The position numbers and the translations under genes are program-made. Under the pieces are notes generated by a model, which saw only the letters and a program-made list of their open reading frames with translations, searched no databases and was not told the DNA's origin. DNA of 35,647 nt, from positions 1 to 35,647 of the forward strand of contig CAZYCR010000006.1 of NCBI GenBank assembly GCA_964645815.1, read 5' to 3'. The DNA is from JAHISC01 sp964645815. Lineage in GTDB: Bacteria; Patescibacteriota; Patescibacteriia; UBA9934. Positions 8,286 to 16,095 of this stretch are shown here, one piece after another (position 1 is the first letter of the stretch; each line of letters starts with the position of its first letter).

Positions 8286-8303
8286 GGCGCCATTTATGGC
8301 GCC
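8286..8303. repeat. Perfect 8-bp-arm palindrome
   Basis: GGCGCCAT-TT-ATGGCGCC, preceded by GTAG. GC-rich palindromes of this form behave like dispersed REP-type elements in many genomes; the 20-bp palindrome after gyrB is similar in form but not in sequence. Confidence 0.6.
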
Positions 8304-8348
8304 TGATCGAAATGGATTCCCCGCCCGATTGAAACTGTTCTTTGTCCG

Positions 8349-8382
8349 GACGCAGGTACGACAGGCGCGTCGCATCTGCGTC
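8349..8382. repeat. GC-rich hairpin downstream of the surface-protein terminator
   Basis: The arms GACGCAGGTACGAC (8349-8362) and GTCGCATCTGCGTC (8369-8382) pair at 12 of 14 positions around a 6-base loop. It may back up termination or be a repeat remnant. Confidence 0.55.
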
Positions 8383-8387
8383 ATAAC

Positions 8388-8413
8388 AAAAACCGCCCCG
8401 GAGGGCGGTTTTT
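8388..8413 (-). terminator. Strong bidirectional rho-independent terminator
   Basis: AAAAACCGCCC (8388-8398), loop CGGA, GGGCGGTTTTT (8403-8413): a GC-rich stem with a T run on either strand. It lies 45 bases beyond the stop of the large surface-protein gene, as expected for a very highly expressed gene. Confidence 0.9.
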
Positions 8414-8458
8414 GCGTTTAGCCAAGATAAATCTTGGAAAAACTTGTAGAACTAGAGA

Positions 8459-11400
8459 TTAGAATCCCATTGCGCCACCTGAAATAGGTAGGTTGTCTAC
8501 GAGGTATGAACCCCAGTAAACCTGTTGTGGGTAGGTAGCGGTTGATGTTAGACCATCATCACGCCAGAGCATGGTTCCGTGCAAAGGAATTACATTCTGA
8601 GTAGTTACAGGAGTGACCAAGTCAGTTCCGAGGTAACCACGAACGAATGTAACATTGTTTGTTGATACGGAAGCAACCAATGCTTTTTCCTCACCTGAAT
8701 CACAGGTTGTATCAGCACCGCTGAAACAGACAACGTCACCGGCTGTTACTACTGCACCACTTGTGAGTGTCAATGTAGCGTCAGTACGTGTAATGGCGCC
8801 GTCATTGATTGTGGTTCCAGTAAGGTAAGTTGTTGTGTAAGCGTCTGCTGGAATCGAGAACTGGATAGAGTCATCATTAGCTGATGAAGCTCCAGTTGAG
8901 TCGAAGTACAAAGCATAAGTGTATGTTGTACCAGCAGGGATAACTTGAGGAGTTGTTAGATCTAGGTGAGCATGAGTTGTTAGATCAAGACTGTCTGTAC
9001 ACTCTGTACCATCGGTAGTAAGTAGAGTCCAGTCAGTTGTGTCAACGCCTTCAATTGCTGTTGTTGTACCGGTTGTTGACAAGTTGTACAAGTCGAAGTC
9101 AGCTTCCGCGATTTCTCCGTTACCAGCTCCACCCTGGTCACAGTAATTCCATAGGGTTGTAGCGTTATCGGTTGACGAGAATTGGAAGATCAACTCTTCG
9201 AGAACGATGTCCTCATTTGAGTTTGCAGCGACGTTGAAGCGTAAGACTTCACGATCACCAGGTACGAATCCTGTTCCACTTGGAGAGGAAGCAGAAACTG
9301 TAACTGTTGGCTTAGTCTCGCGGACAACGAATGTTCCAATACCGGTAGTGATAGCTGATGCATCACTATCGCTTAATGTTGTACCAGATGACAATCCGAC
9401 AGCCTTGAAGTTATCAAGACCAGATGCGTCAACGAAGAAGCCTAATTCAAGCTTTTCGTTTGATGTAGCTGATCCACCGGCAACACGATCTGTTGCAGGA
9501 GTTGAAACGTAAACCTTAATGGTTGCGGTATCAGCTTCTCCAACGTACATGTGAATGCCAGAGAACTTAGCTTCATTACCAGCCATGCTGACTGAAGCGG
9601 TTCCGGTTGAGCCATCCTGTTTTGGATACTCAATCTTTACCTTAGAAACGTTGTTTGCGTAAGCAGCTGAATCGGCTGTACCGGTATCATCTTCGGCCTG
9701 CTCTTCAGAAACCGTGAAGGTCTGAACCTCGAAAGCTTCGTTAGTAGCAAGGAAGGTGTAGCTGGCAACATGAACATCAGTACTGCTTGTAAGGATAAAG
9801 TCGGAAGCTGGTGTACTAGATGCTGCAGAAACAGCAAGAGATCCATTCTCAGTAATTGTAATACCTACAGAAGAAGCTACTACTCCAACTCCTACTCCGA
9901 ATGTTGAGTCGCTGGTTTCAATGTCGTTGATACCATCGTTTCCGGAACCTGTAGCAGTCAAGGTGGCACTGATAGCATTACCATCTTTATCCTGAGCCAC
10001 TACAGACTGTGATGTTGTAACAACACCACCGTTGCCTAGAAGATCGAAGGCAAAGTAAGCATCTGTAGATACGCTTGGGTTAGCGACGTTACATTTCAAT
10101 GTAGCGGTCTCGCCCATGCCGGCAGGAATTGTCCAATCGATTGTATCGAAGACAACTACACCGGCAGTTGAGATACTCTTTGGTCCGTCGAGCAAAGCGT
10201 CTGAATCATCATACAGAGAGCATGAGCTCATGAAGTCCTCAACTTGTGCATCTGTTGCACCACCCGCTGTCATATCAGCGAAATCAGATGCATCACCGTA
10301 ACCAGTAAAGGTTAAGCTGGTAATTGTTGCGTCTGAAGAATTTCCGGCAGTAAAGATTGCACCCAAGAAATCAACACCGTTAGTTCCCTGAACAACTGTT
10401 GTAGCTGTTGGAGAGCTAGCGAGTTGGACAGTTAGTGATGATGATTGAGCTGTTTGATTGAATCCGACTAGATTTGATGAAGGAACAATAGATGAGGTAG
10501 CAACTGTAGTTCCATTGGAATCTTCTGCCACAAATCCTGAGATATCGAGTGTAGCACCAAATTGCACACCGGCAGCATCACCGGAGTCAATTGCTACGTT
10601 ATTGTCAACATCAGCTGTCAAGCGCAAATTCAATGTCTCGCCGGCAGCTACATAGAAATCGTCTGTGAAGTCAATGGTCTGAGTACCATCCTGGGTTCCG
10701 GCTGCACCACAAGTTGTGGTAACACAGTCGAGTTCAAGAGGTCCCAAGATAACAGCACCAGTGTCGATATTAACGATCTTAAGATCTTTAAGGTTTCCCT
10801 CACCATTAGTGTTGATAAGACCATCATCATCGTCAGTTGAATCATCGCCAGGAACGAAAGCGTTTCCACCTCCGTTATCTTCACCGTAAACGATCATATC
10901 AAGATCTTTCACAGTAATAGCTGACTTAGCGGTAAGACTGAACTCAAAGAGACTAACGTCCTGAGAGTTTACCGAGATATCACCAGCTGATGGTCCATTG
11001 AAGGCAAGTGTAATGTCACCTCCTTGGATGGTGCTGTATGAACACTCATCACCGGTTTCATTACAGATTCCGCTTGATGAACCAGCATCAACACCACTGT
11101 AAGTACCAGTGTCGAGCACTGCGCTACTTGCACCGATGTATGCAGTCATACCAAAGCCGTAGTCACCGCCAATAGCGACGATATCGACAGCCTTGTCAAT
11201 GTAAACACCAATACCATCTGTCGCGTCACCACCGATGTCGGCTGTGACTTTTAAGATCTTATTGGCACCCTCAGCAATTGCTAGAGGGCTTGAAGAAAGA
11301 TCAAACTTGACCAACTTACCACCCAGGTATGTACCTGCGCCCAGTAATGTTGTGCCATTGTAAAGCTTGAAATCGCTGTGATCAGAAGCATTATCAATTT

Positions 11401-12700
11401 TAAGAGTGATTTCTCTTACTGAAGCAGCTTCACTGTTTGCAGTAATACGGAACTGACCAATTGTGTGGTCTTGTGCTCCAAGCGTAGGGCTTGTGATTGT
11501 TCCGTTCTTTTCTACAACAATGTAACCAGCAGAAACAGTAGCTAGTGTGAAAGCATTACCAGTCACAGGGAAGCTACCAGAAACAGTACCAGCTGAAGTT
11601 ACGTCAGTTGCAGCGCTAACTGCAAATTGAAGTTGATCACCAGCTGCAGAAGATGTGTTGGTTTCTACGCGAACTGTAAGTGTTCGTGTTTGACCGGCTG
11701 CAAGAGCAAGATTCAAGTTGTTGAAGGTTGCTTTGCGAGTAGAAGCGTTAACAGAACGAGCTTCTGTTAAACGATCATTACCCTCGTACAAGTAAACGTT
11801 AGTCACGTTTGTTGTAGCACCAACACCAACCATAGAAATTGCAAGGCCGTCAACCGTAGCAGCTTCTGAGCCTGCTTTAAGGTCAAACTTCAACACTTGA
11901 ACTGAGTTTGCACCCAATGGAAGAGTTGCGCCTGCTGGGGTAGAACTTGAAAGTGAAACGTTAACTGCACCACTTGCAACTCCGGTTGTACAACCAGTTT
12001 GTGCGGCGTCAGTTAGGTTACAGATATTTGAGGTAATCTGTGCACCTGCTGTCAAAGCTGAATCATCAATTCCGGTTCCATCAAGGAAGAATCGGTCTTG
12101 CATGCGGTTTGCAGTGCGTCCAGCAGCTGAAACAACACGCTTTTCACCGGCCCATGATAGAACGTAATTTGCTCCGTCCATGTACATCATTCCGTCGAAG
12201 GCTGTTGCACTCATCAAAGATGCAGCAACAGAGTAGTCAACGAAGAAAACGTCTGGGACGTCGTCAATTACTGTATTCCAGTCACTGCCAGCAAAGCCAG
12301 TAGCAACTGCTTCTGTTTCGATCCAGTGGATTGTTCCAGAGGTTGAAACAGCGTAGGTCTTAGTATCACTCTGGATTTTAACCCATCGTGAACCTGGTCG
12401 GTATACAACGTTTCCGCCAAGATCGATGTCAGCGACAGCGCTGTCGGAAAGAATTGATACGCCAGAAAAGTCTGGGTACCAAGTGTTGTATGTCTTTAAG
12501 TTAGGGAATGTGTAGCGCAAACCGTCGTAACCATAATAGTACACTGTTGAAAGTGATGTACCTTTAATGAGGTCACCGGCTGACGCAGCTTGTGCTGTTG
12601 CAGGAACAGCAAAAGCAGCAATACCAATAGCCCAGGCAATAGTTGCCACAGCTGTTGCTACTGCTAGCACGCGCTTCCCAAAAGCGAATGTATTACTCAT
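8459..12700 (-). CDS. Giant secreted S-layer-like surface protein
   Basis: A 1413-residue secreted protein. A Sec signal peptide (about residues 1-39, ending ATAQA) precedes a domain at about 42-170 that I recognise from CPR surface proteins: LIKGTSLSTVYYYGYDG, RYTFPN, WYPDFSGV, LGGNVVYRPGSRWVKIQSD, TYAV, then a DVPDVFF-like segment. The rest is threonine-, serine- and alanine-rich beta-sandwich modules with repeated phrases such as LKFDLKAGSEAATVDGL, ITANSEAASVREI and FNVAANSNEDIVLEE. The composition, very few lysines, and absence of a membrane anchor suggest an S-layer or other major surface polymer; this is inference. AAGGA lies 11 bases before the ATG as a Shine-Dalgarno. A strong terminator follows. 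An ECF sigma/DUF5667 pair sits upstream on the same strand. Confidence 0.85.
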   Translation of the reverse strand: MSNTFAFGKRVLAVATAVATIAWAIGIAAFAVPATAQAASAGDLIKGTSLSTVYYYGYDGLRYTFPNLKTYNTWYPDFSGVSILSDSAVADIDLGGNVVYRPGSRWVKIQSDTKTYAVSTSGTIHWIETEAVATGFAGSDWNTVIDDVPDVFFVDYSVAASLMSATAFDGMMYMDGANYVLSWAGEKRVVSAAGRTANRMQDRFFLDGTGIDDSALTAGAQITSNICNLTDAAQTGCTTGVASGAVNVSLSSSTPAGATLPLGANSVQVLKFDLKAGSEAATVDGLAISMVGVGATTNVTNVYLYEGNDRLTEARSVNASTRKATFNNLNLALAAGQTRTLTVRVETNTSSAAGDQLQFAVSAATDVTSAGTVSGSFPVTGNAFTLATVSAGYIVVEKNGTITSPTLGAQDHTIGQFRITANSEAASVREITLKIDNASDHSDFKLYNGTTLLGAGTYLGGKLVKFDLSSSPLAIAEGANKILKVTADIGGDATDGIGVYIDKAVDIVAIGGDYGFGMTAYIGASSAVLDTGTYSGVDAGSSSGICNETGDECSYSTIQGGDITLAFNGPSAGDISVNSQDVSLFEFSLTAKSAITVKDLDMIVYGEDNGGGNAFVPGDDSTDDDDGLINTNGEGNLKDLKIVNIDTGAVILGPLELDCVTTTCGAAGTQDGTQTIDFTDDFYVAAGETLNLRLTADVDNNVAIDSGDAAGVQFGATLDISGFVAEDSNGTTVATSSIVPSSNLVGFNQTAQSSSLTVQLASSPTATTVVQGTNGVDFLGAIFTAGNSSDATITSLTFTGYGDASDFADMTAGGATDAQVEDFMSSCSLYDDSDALLDGPKSISTAGVVVFDTIDWTIPAGMGETATLKCNVANPSVSTDAYFAFDLLGNGGVVTTSQSVVAQDKDGNAISATLTATGSGNDGINDIETSDSTFGVGVGVVASSVGITITENGSLAVSAASSTPASDFILTSSTDVHVASYTFLATNEAFEVQTFTVSEEQAEDDTGTADSAAYANNVSKVKIEYPKQDGSTGTASVSMAGNEAKFSGIHMYVGEADTATIKVYVSTPATDRVAGGSATSNEKLELGFFVDASGLDNFKAVGLSSGTTLSDSDASAITTGIGTFVVRETKPTVTVSASSPSGTGFVPGDREVLRFNVAANSNEDIVLEELIFQFSSTDNATTLWNYCDQGGAGNGEIAEADFDLYNLSTTGTTTAIEGVDTTDWTLLTTDGTECTDSLDLTTHAHLDLTTPQVIPAGTTYTYALYFDSTGASSANDDSIQFSIPADAYTTTYLTGTTINDGAITRTDATLTLTSGAVVTAGDVVCFSGADTTCDSGEEKALVASVSTNNVTFVRGYLGTDLVTPVTTQNVIPLHGTMLWRDDGLTSTATYPQQVYWGSYLVDNLPISGGAMGF

Positions 12701-12811
12701 AAGTAATTTCGTCCTTTTTCGATTAGTTTGTAGATGAATTCAGCGGCCATGCGGCCCCGACCTTTAAGCCAAACTCATTTTTTAAAATCCTAGTGGGAAC
12801 ACCAATGTGCC

Positions 12812-12850
12812 CCCGCCAAGATCAGTCAATCAATGACAGACCTTGGCGGG
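12812..12850 (-). terminator. Hairpin between DUF5667 gene and surface-protein gene
   Basis: CCCGCCAAGATC (12812-12823) and GACCTTGGCGGG (12839-12850) pair at 11 of 12 positions. It begins 7 bases beyond the DUF5667 stop. There is no T run on the minus strand, so it may be an mRNA-stabilising or attenuating stem separating the two genes rather than a full terminator. Confidence 0.5.
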
Positions 12851-12856
12851 AAAACA

Positions 12857-13951
12857 TTAAGGCGACTCACCAGGTGAATTAATAATAACGTTAACTTCTT
12901 CTACTGGACTTTCCACCTCGATTTCTTCGTGCAAAGAAGAGGCGGCCACAGAAATCTGAATTTCGAACTCAGTAATACTCTTTTCAACATTTTCCAGAGA
13001 CTGATTGATGTCAATCAAGATATCAAAAGCTGCACGCATGCCACCTTGTGCCACCAAATCCATTGCTTCCGGCAAAAGATCAGTTGCATGAGTTACCGTA
13101 AATTCTGCAGAAGTTACTTTTGAGAGATCAATTCCACTGGCTGTTGCTACAGCCTGATCTGCCAAAGCTGCTTTAATTACCGCCAAGCGACCCAGGTCAT
13201 AAGTCTGACGTGAGTTAATAGCGGTAATTCCATCACGGAATCTACTTTCGAGACTAACGGTTGTTGCAGCCGTTGCTGCAGATTCATGAGCTTCAACCAT
13301 TACCTCAACGACTGAATCAGAGGCATCCTTAGTAGTTTGTTCGGCCGCTTGAACATTAATGGCATCGCTCTCGGTGTTTTTGTTGGCCTCTAAAGTATTG
13401 GAAAGCGCTGTAATCTTTTGATCAACCTGATAAGCAACAGCTACGGTCTGTGCATGACCATCTTCCTGCATTTTACGCACAGCACCTTCTGCTAAAGCAA
13501 TCTCGGATTGAAAGGCATTCATGGTATTTGAAACAATCTGATCTGAAGCATTAGCTGCGCTCAATGTGACTGCTTCTTGTAATCTGTTTTCAGCAAACTC
13601 GGTATGCAAAATAGCTTTCTTATCGGCTGAAGCTAATTTTAACTGAGCTGCTTCTGTAACAAGCTTAACTTGATACAAGGTATCGCCAGGCAAACTATTG
13701 GATGCAGCGCTGACCGTGGTCATCCAACCTCCTAATAATAAAACAAAAATTGCCACACCAGCTGCGAGTGGTTTGGAAATAAAATCTGTAAATAGCCATC
13801 TGGTATAAACCGGGCTATTGGTTTCAACAACTTCTTGATTGCCAATCGCTTCCATCAACTCAAGACGACGATCAGCCAAAGCCTCACCGGAGATCCAGCC
13901 AGCTTTAGCCTCGTGCTTGAGACTCTTTAATTGTGCGATTGCGTCGGACAT
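12857..13951 (-). CDS. DUF5667 membrane protein, putative anti-sigma factor
   Basis: A 364-residue protein. A short cytoplasmic N-terminal part (about 1-55) is followed by one membrane helix (about 60-82) and an external helical domain starting SNSLPGDTLYQVKLVTEAAQ, the hallmark of DUF5667. The rest is alanine- and glutamate-rich with predicted coiled-coil character, ending in a proline-containing tail. Genes of this type often sit directly downstream of ECF sigma factors and are assumed to hold the sigma factor at the membrane until a surface signal releases it. Here the gene starts 5 bases after the sigma stop. A classical zinc-binding anti-sigma motif (HxxxCxxC) is absent from the N-terminus, so the anti-sigma role is inference from position. 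Confidence 0.75.
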   Translation of the reverse strand: MSDAIAQLKSLKHEAKAGWISGEALADRRLELMEAIGNQEVVETNSPVYTRWLFTDFISKPLAAGVAIFVLLLGGWMTTVSAASNSLPGDTLYQVKLVTEAAQLKLASADKKAILHTEFAENRLQEAVTLSAANASDQIVSNTMNAFQSEIALAEGAVRKMQEDGHAQTVAVAYQVDQKITALSNTLEANKNTESDAINVQAAEQTTKDASDSVVEVMVEAHESAATAATTVSLESRFRDGITAINSRQTYDLGRLAVIKAALADQAVATASGIDLSKVTSAEFTVTHATDLLPEAMDLVAQGGMRAAFDILIDINQSLENVEKSITEFEIQISVAASSLHEEIEVESPVEEVNVIINSPGESP

Positions 13952-13956
13952 GTGGT

Positions 13957-14490
13957 TTATTGTTTTTCGGAAATTTCTTTGAGAGCTTTTTTTGCTCGGA
14001 AGAGCAGTACTCGAACATTGTTTGGCGTTTTCTCCAGTGCGTCAGCGATTTCGCCGATGTTCATCTCATCTAGATAGCGCATGACCAGAACTTCTCGATA
14101 TTCTTCTTTTAATCGTCGCAGCTCTGCAATGAGCGCATCGGTTTCCAGTTTTGTGTCTGCCTCAGCACTGATATCAGTTGGGCTTTCAAATTCTGCTGCT
14201 TCATCTAAACCTACTGTTTGACGGCGCTCCCGATAAAAGTCAGTGACCAGATTACGAGCGATTTTGTAAAAAAGAGCGGACGGATTTTCGACTCGTGAGG
14301 CTGTAGCAAACTCCCAGCCGCGCAGGAACACTTCAGAAGCAATTTCGTCTGCGTCAGCACCTTGTGGAAGTTTGAAGAAGACATAACGTCTGATCTTCAC
14401 ATAATACAAGTCGTACAACTCGCCGTATGCCTGTGAGTCCTGAAACTGGTAAACCCTGAAAAGAAGGAATTTTTGTCGGCGCATTGTCAT
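13957..14490 (-). CDS. ECF-type RNA polymerase sigma factor
   Basis: A 177-residue sigma-70 family protein with only regions 2 and 4. Region 2 contains YGELYDLYYVKIRRYVFFKL and the DADEIASEVFLRGWE segment (-10 recognition and core binding, about residues 18-65). Region 4 contains LVMRYLDEMNIGEIADALEK and NNVRVLLFRAKKAL, a helix-turn-helix for the -35 box (about 135-172). It should direct polymerase to a small regulon. The gene order sigma, DUF5667, surface protein suggests control of envelope genes including its own operon; no matching promoter motif upstream of the surface gene was found by eye. The start could also be the ATG two codons downstream. An extended -10 (TGGTATATT) lies just upstream. 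Confidence 0.92.
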   Translation of the reverse strand: MTMRRQKFLLFRVYQFQDSQAYGELYDLYYVKIRRYVFFKLPQGADADEIASEVFLRGWEFATASRVENPSALFYKIARNLVTDFYRERRQTVGLDEAAEFESPTDISAEADTKLETDALIAELRRLKEEYREVLVMRYLDEMNIGEIADALEKTPNNVRVLLFRAKKALKEISEKQ

Positions 14491-14505
14491 TTACTATGAC
14501 GTTAA

Positions 14506-14514
14506 AATATACCA
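14506..14514 (-). promoter_or_regulatory. Extended -10 promoter of the ECF sigma gene
   Basis: TGGTATATT on the minus strand (TGn-TATATT) ends 16 bases before the ATG at 14490, giving a predicted leader of about 8 bases. No -35 is obvious. Confidence 0.45.
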
Positions 14515-14580
14515 ATCATTACAGTTGTTTGATTTAGACAGCTAAATTTAGCAAATAATAGCAAAAAAACCAAGGTCTTG

Positions 14581-14609
14581 TTGACAGATTATTTATTTTT
14601 GGCTACGCT
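14581..14609 (+). promoter_or_regulatory. Sigma-70-type promoter of the HTH/DUF1704 unit
   Basis: Perfect -35 TTGACA (14581-14586), 17-base spacer, -10 TACGCT (14604-14609). Transcription should begin near 14616, about 18 bases before the ATG at 14634. The first bases resemble the rpmE promoter (TTGACAGATT). Confidence 0.65.
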
Positions 14610-14633
14610 AGAGTGGACAAATATCTATAAAAT

Positions 14634-14924
14634 ATGACTGATAATTCTGTGATCCGGCTCTCAGTTTCAGAAGCTGCTAAAATATTCGGGGTTAGTACCC
14701 GGACAATTCGCCGAGCTCTCACTAAAGGCGAAATCAGCTATATTGTGGTTCAAGGTCGATACAAAATCAATTTTGAATCTCTTTTAAAATGGTCACAATC
14801 GAGTACGACTGTACGGAATAAACGAGACAAAGAAGGCATTGGTCAGTTCGTTGAAAAATGGAAGATAAAGAATAAACTTTTCTCTCCTAATCCAGACCAA
14901 TTAACTGCCGAAGATGAAAAATAA
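14634..14924 (+). CDS. Small MerR/excisionase-like helix-turn-helix protein
   Basis: A 96-residue protein. Residues about 7-52 form a winged HTH of the MerR/excisionase type: RLSVSEAAKIFGVSTRTIRR, then ALTKGEISYIVVQGRYKINF. The remaining lysine-rich tail has no recognised domain. It may bind DNA as a small regulator. Its stop lies inside the next gene, an 11-base overlap, so it is translated with the DUF1704 peptidase gene and may regulate that unit. No integrase or phage gene is nearby, so I do not read it as a recombination directionality factor. Confidence 0.75.
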   Translation: MTDNSVIRLSVSEAAKIFGVSTRTIRRALTKGEISYIVVQGRYKINFESLLKWSQSSTTVRNKRDKEGIGQFVEKWKIKNKLFSPNPDQLTAEDEK

Positions 14925-16095
14925 ACTTGATCATCAACTTTTTGTTGCCCTTCTCGCTTTGCCACGACTCCCCTTCCCTAAGGCAGTCAAGCAAGACAAA
15001 ACAACACTCGAACAAAAAAGAGAGGAATTTTTAAAGTCTCAACAAGTCCCAACGTTTCACTATTCCAGAGCCAGTGAGATAGAAATTGAGAAGTACTTGG
15101 AAGCTCTAAAAAAATTTGAAGCAAGTATTGAACAAACTGCAACAGATGAAAATATCAAATCGTTGTATCGAGGCAAACTTCAGGAGCTACGAACAAGAGT
15201 TTGGTTGATCCGTGCCATCAGCCAACAAGATGATCAACTGGTTACTCGACTGAGTCTCGATTTGTTTGGTCCAGTTCGCCAGGACGAAAAAAAATTACAT
15301 CGAGAATTTGATGAAATGCTTGGTCACGCAGAAACTTTTATTAAACCAAAAAAGATCGTTGACGCCAAAATGTTCGCTGAGTTTGTTCGCAAGACTTTGG
15401 ATTATTACGGAATGCAAAACTGGAGAATAAAAACTACCTCTGATAGTTCAATCTCCGTTGGACATAGTTTTCAGTCGGTTGAACCAATTATTCGAATTCC
15501 AAAAAAACTTTTGATCACTAAACAACGAGCCGCACGTTTGTTGACTCATGAGATAGAAGTACATGCCTTGCGCACAAACAATGGAGCTCAAAGTCCATTG
15601 CACATTTTAGAACGCGGTCTTGATCGTTATCTTCAAACCGAAGAAGGTTTGGCGATTTATTTCCAAAGCCAACTGGCACAAAAGCCACATCATCATGCTC
15701 CTGGCTTTTGGGACGCTTGGACCATTGCACTAACAAAAGAACATGGATTCGCTGATGTTTTTAACACCATTTTTGAAGCTAAAGCAGCCTTGAATAACGC
15801 CGTTGGCCACAATAGCGCCCAGGAAAAAGCACTCGACAGCGCTTGGCGGCTCTGTCTCCGCGCTTATCGCGGGATTGCTAACCCAGCTAAACCGGGAGTT
15901 GGTTTTTGGCGTGATCATATTTATCGTTCCGGTTTGAAACTAATTAATGATTTAAAAAAAGAAGAACCTCAACTTTTAGAGGCTCTCTTTGTTGGAAATA
16001 TTGGCGTTCAACATCTCAAAGAAATTTCTGCATTAAATCTACCACAAGCCCAGACGCCAGAACTGATTAGCCGAAAAATAGTCGGCTTAGAATAA
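14914..16095 (+). CDS. DUF1704 (MATCAP/QEGLA-motif) putative zinc carboxypeptidase
   Basis: A 393-residue protein of the DUF1704 family. The zinc-binding LLTHEIEVHALRTNNG (HExxH-like HEIEVH, about residues 209-224) is followed by LERGLDRYLQTEEGLAIYFQ, where TEEGLA is the family's QEGLA motif and supplies the third metal ligand. The eukaryotic homologue MATCAP is a tyrosine carboxypeptidase; the bacterial substrates are unknown, and the label 'flavohemoglobin expression-modulating' is a legacy name. There is no signal peptide, so it is probably cytoplasmic. The start overlaps the HTH gene by 11 bases, and the stop abuts the stop of the convergent GT4 gene with no base between. The peptidase call is confident by motif; the substrate is not known. 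Confidence 0.85.
   Translation: MKNKLDHQLFVALLALPRLPFPKAVKQDKTTLEQKREEFLKSQQVPTFHYSRASEIEIEKYLEALKKFEASIEQTATDENIKSLYRGKLQELRTRVWLIRAISQQDDQLVTRLSLDLFGPVRQDEKKLHREFDEMLGHAETFIKPKKIVDAKMFAEFVRKTLDYYGMQNWRIKTTSDSSISVGHSFQSVEPIIRIPKKLLITKQRAARLLTHEIEVHALRTNNGAQSPLHILERGLDRYLQTEEGLAIYFQSQLAQKPHHHAPGFWDAWTIALTKEHGFADVFNTIFEAKAALNNAVGHNSAQEKALDSAWRLCLRAYRGIANPAKPGVGFWRDHIYRSGLKLINDLKKEEPQLLEALFVGNIGVQHLKEISALNLPQAQTPELISRKIVGLE

Larger units (their letters stand above)
8051..8458. other. Gene-free spacer with tandem repeat and hairpins
   Basis: No gene is visible in these 408 bases. The left half is AT-rich and purine-rich, with two exact tandem copies of a 19-bp unit (8070-8088, 8089-8107) and recurring AAGAT words. 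The right half becomes GC-richer and holds a perfect palindrome GGCGCCATTTATGGCGCC (8286-8303), an imperfect 14-bp-arm hairpin (8349-8382) and the terminator of the surface-protein gene (8388-8413). Confidence 0.7.

Noticed and set aside
14634..14924. Phage excisionase or mobile-element gene
   Set aside because: The HTH resembles excisionase/MerR folds, but no integrase, phage gene or attachment repeat is near and the gene is fused by overlap with a peptidase gene.
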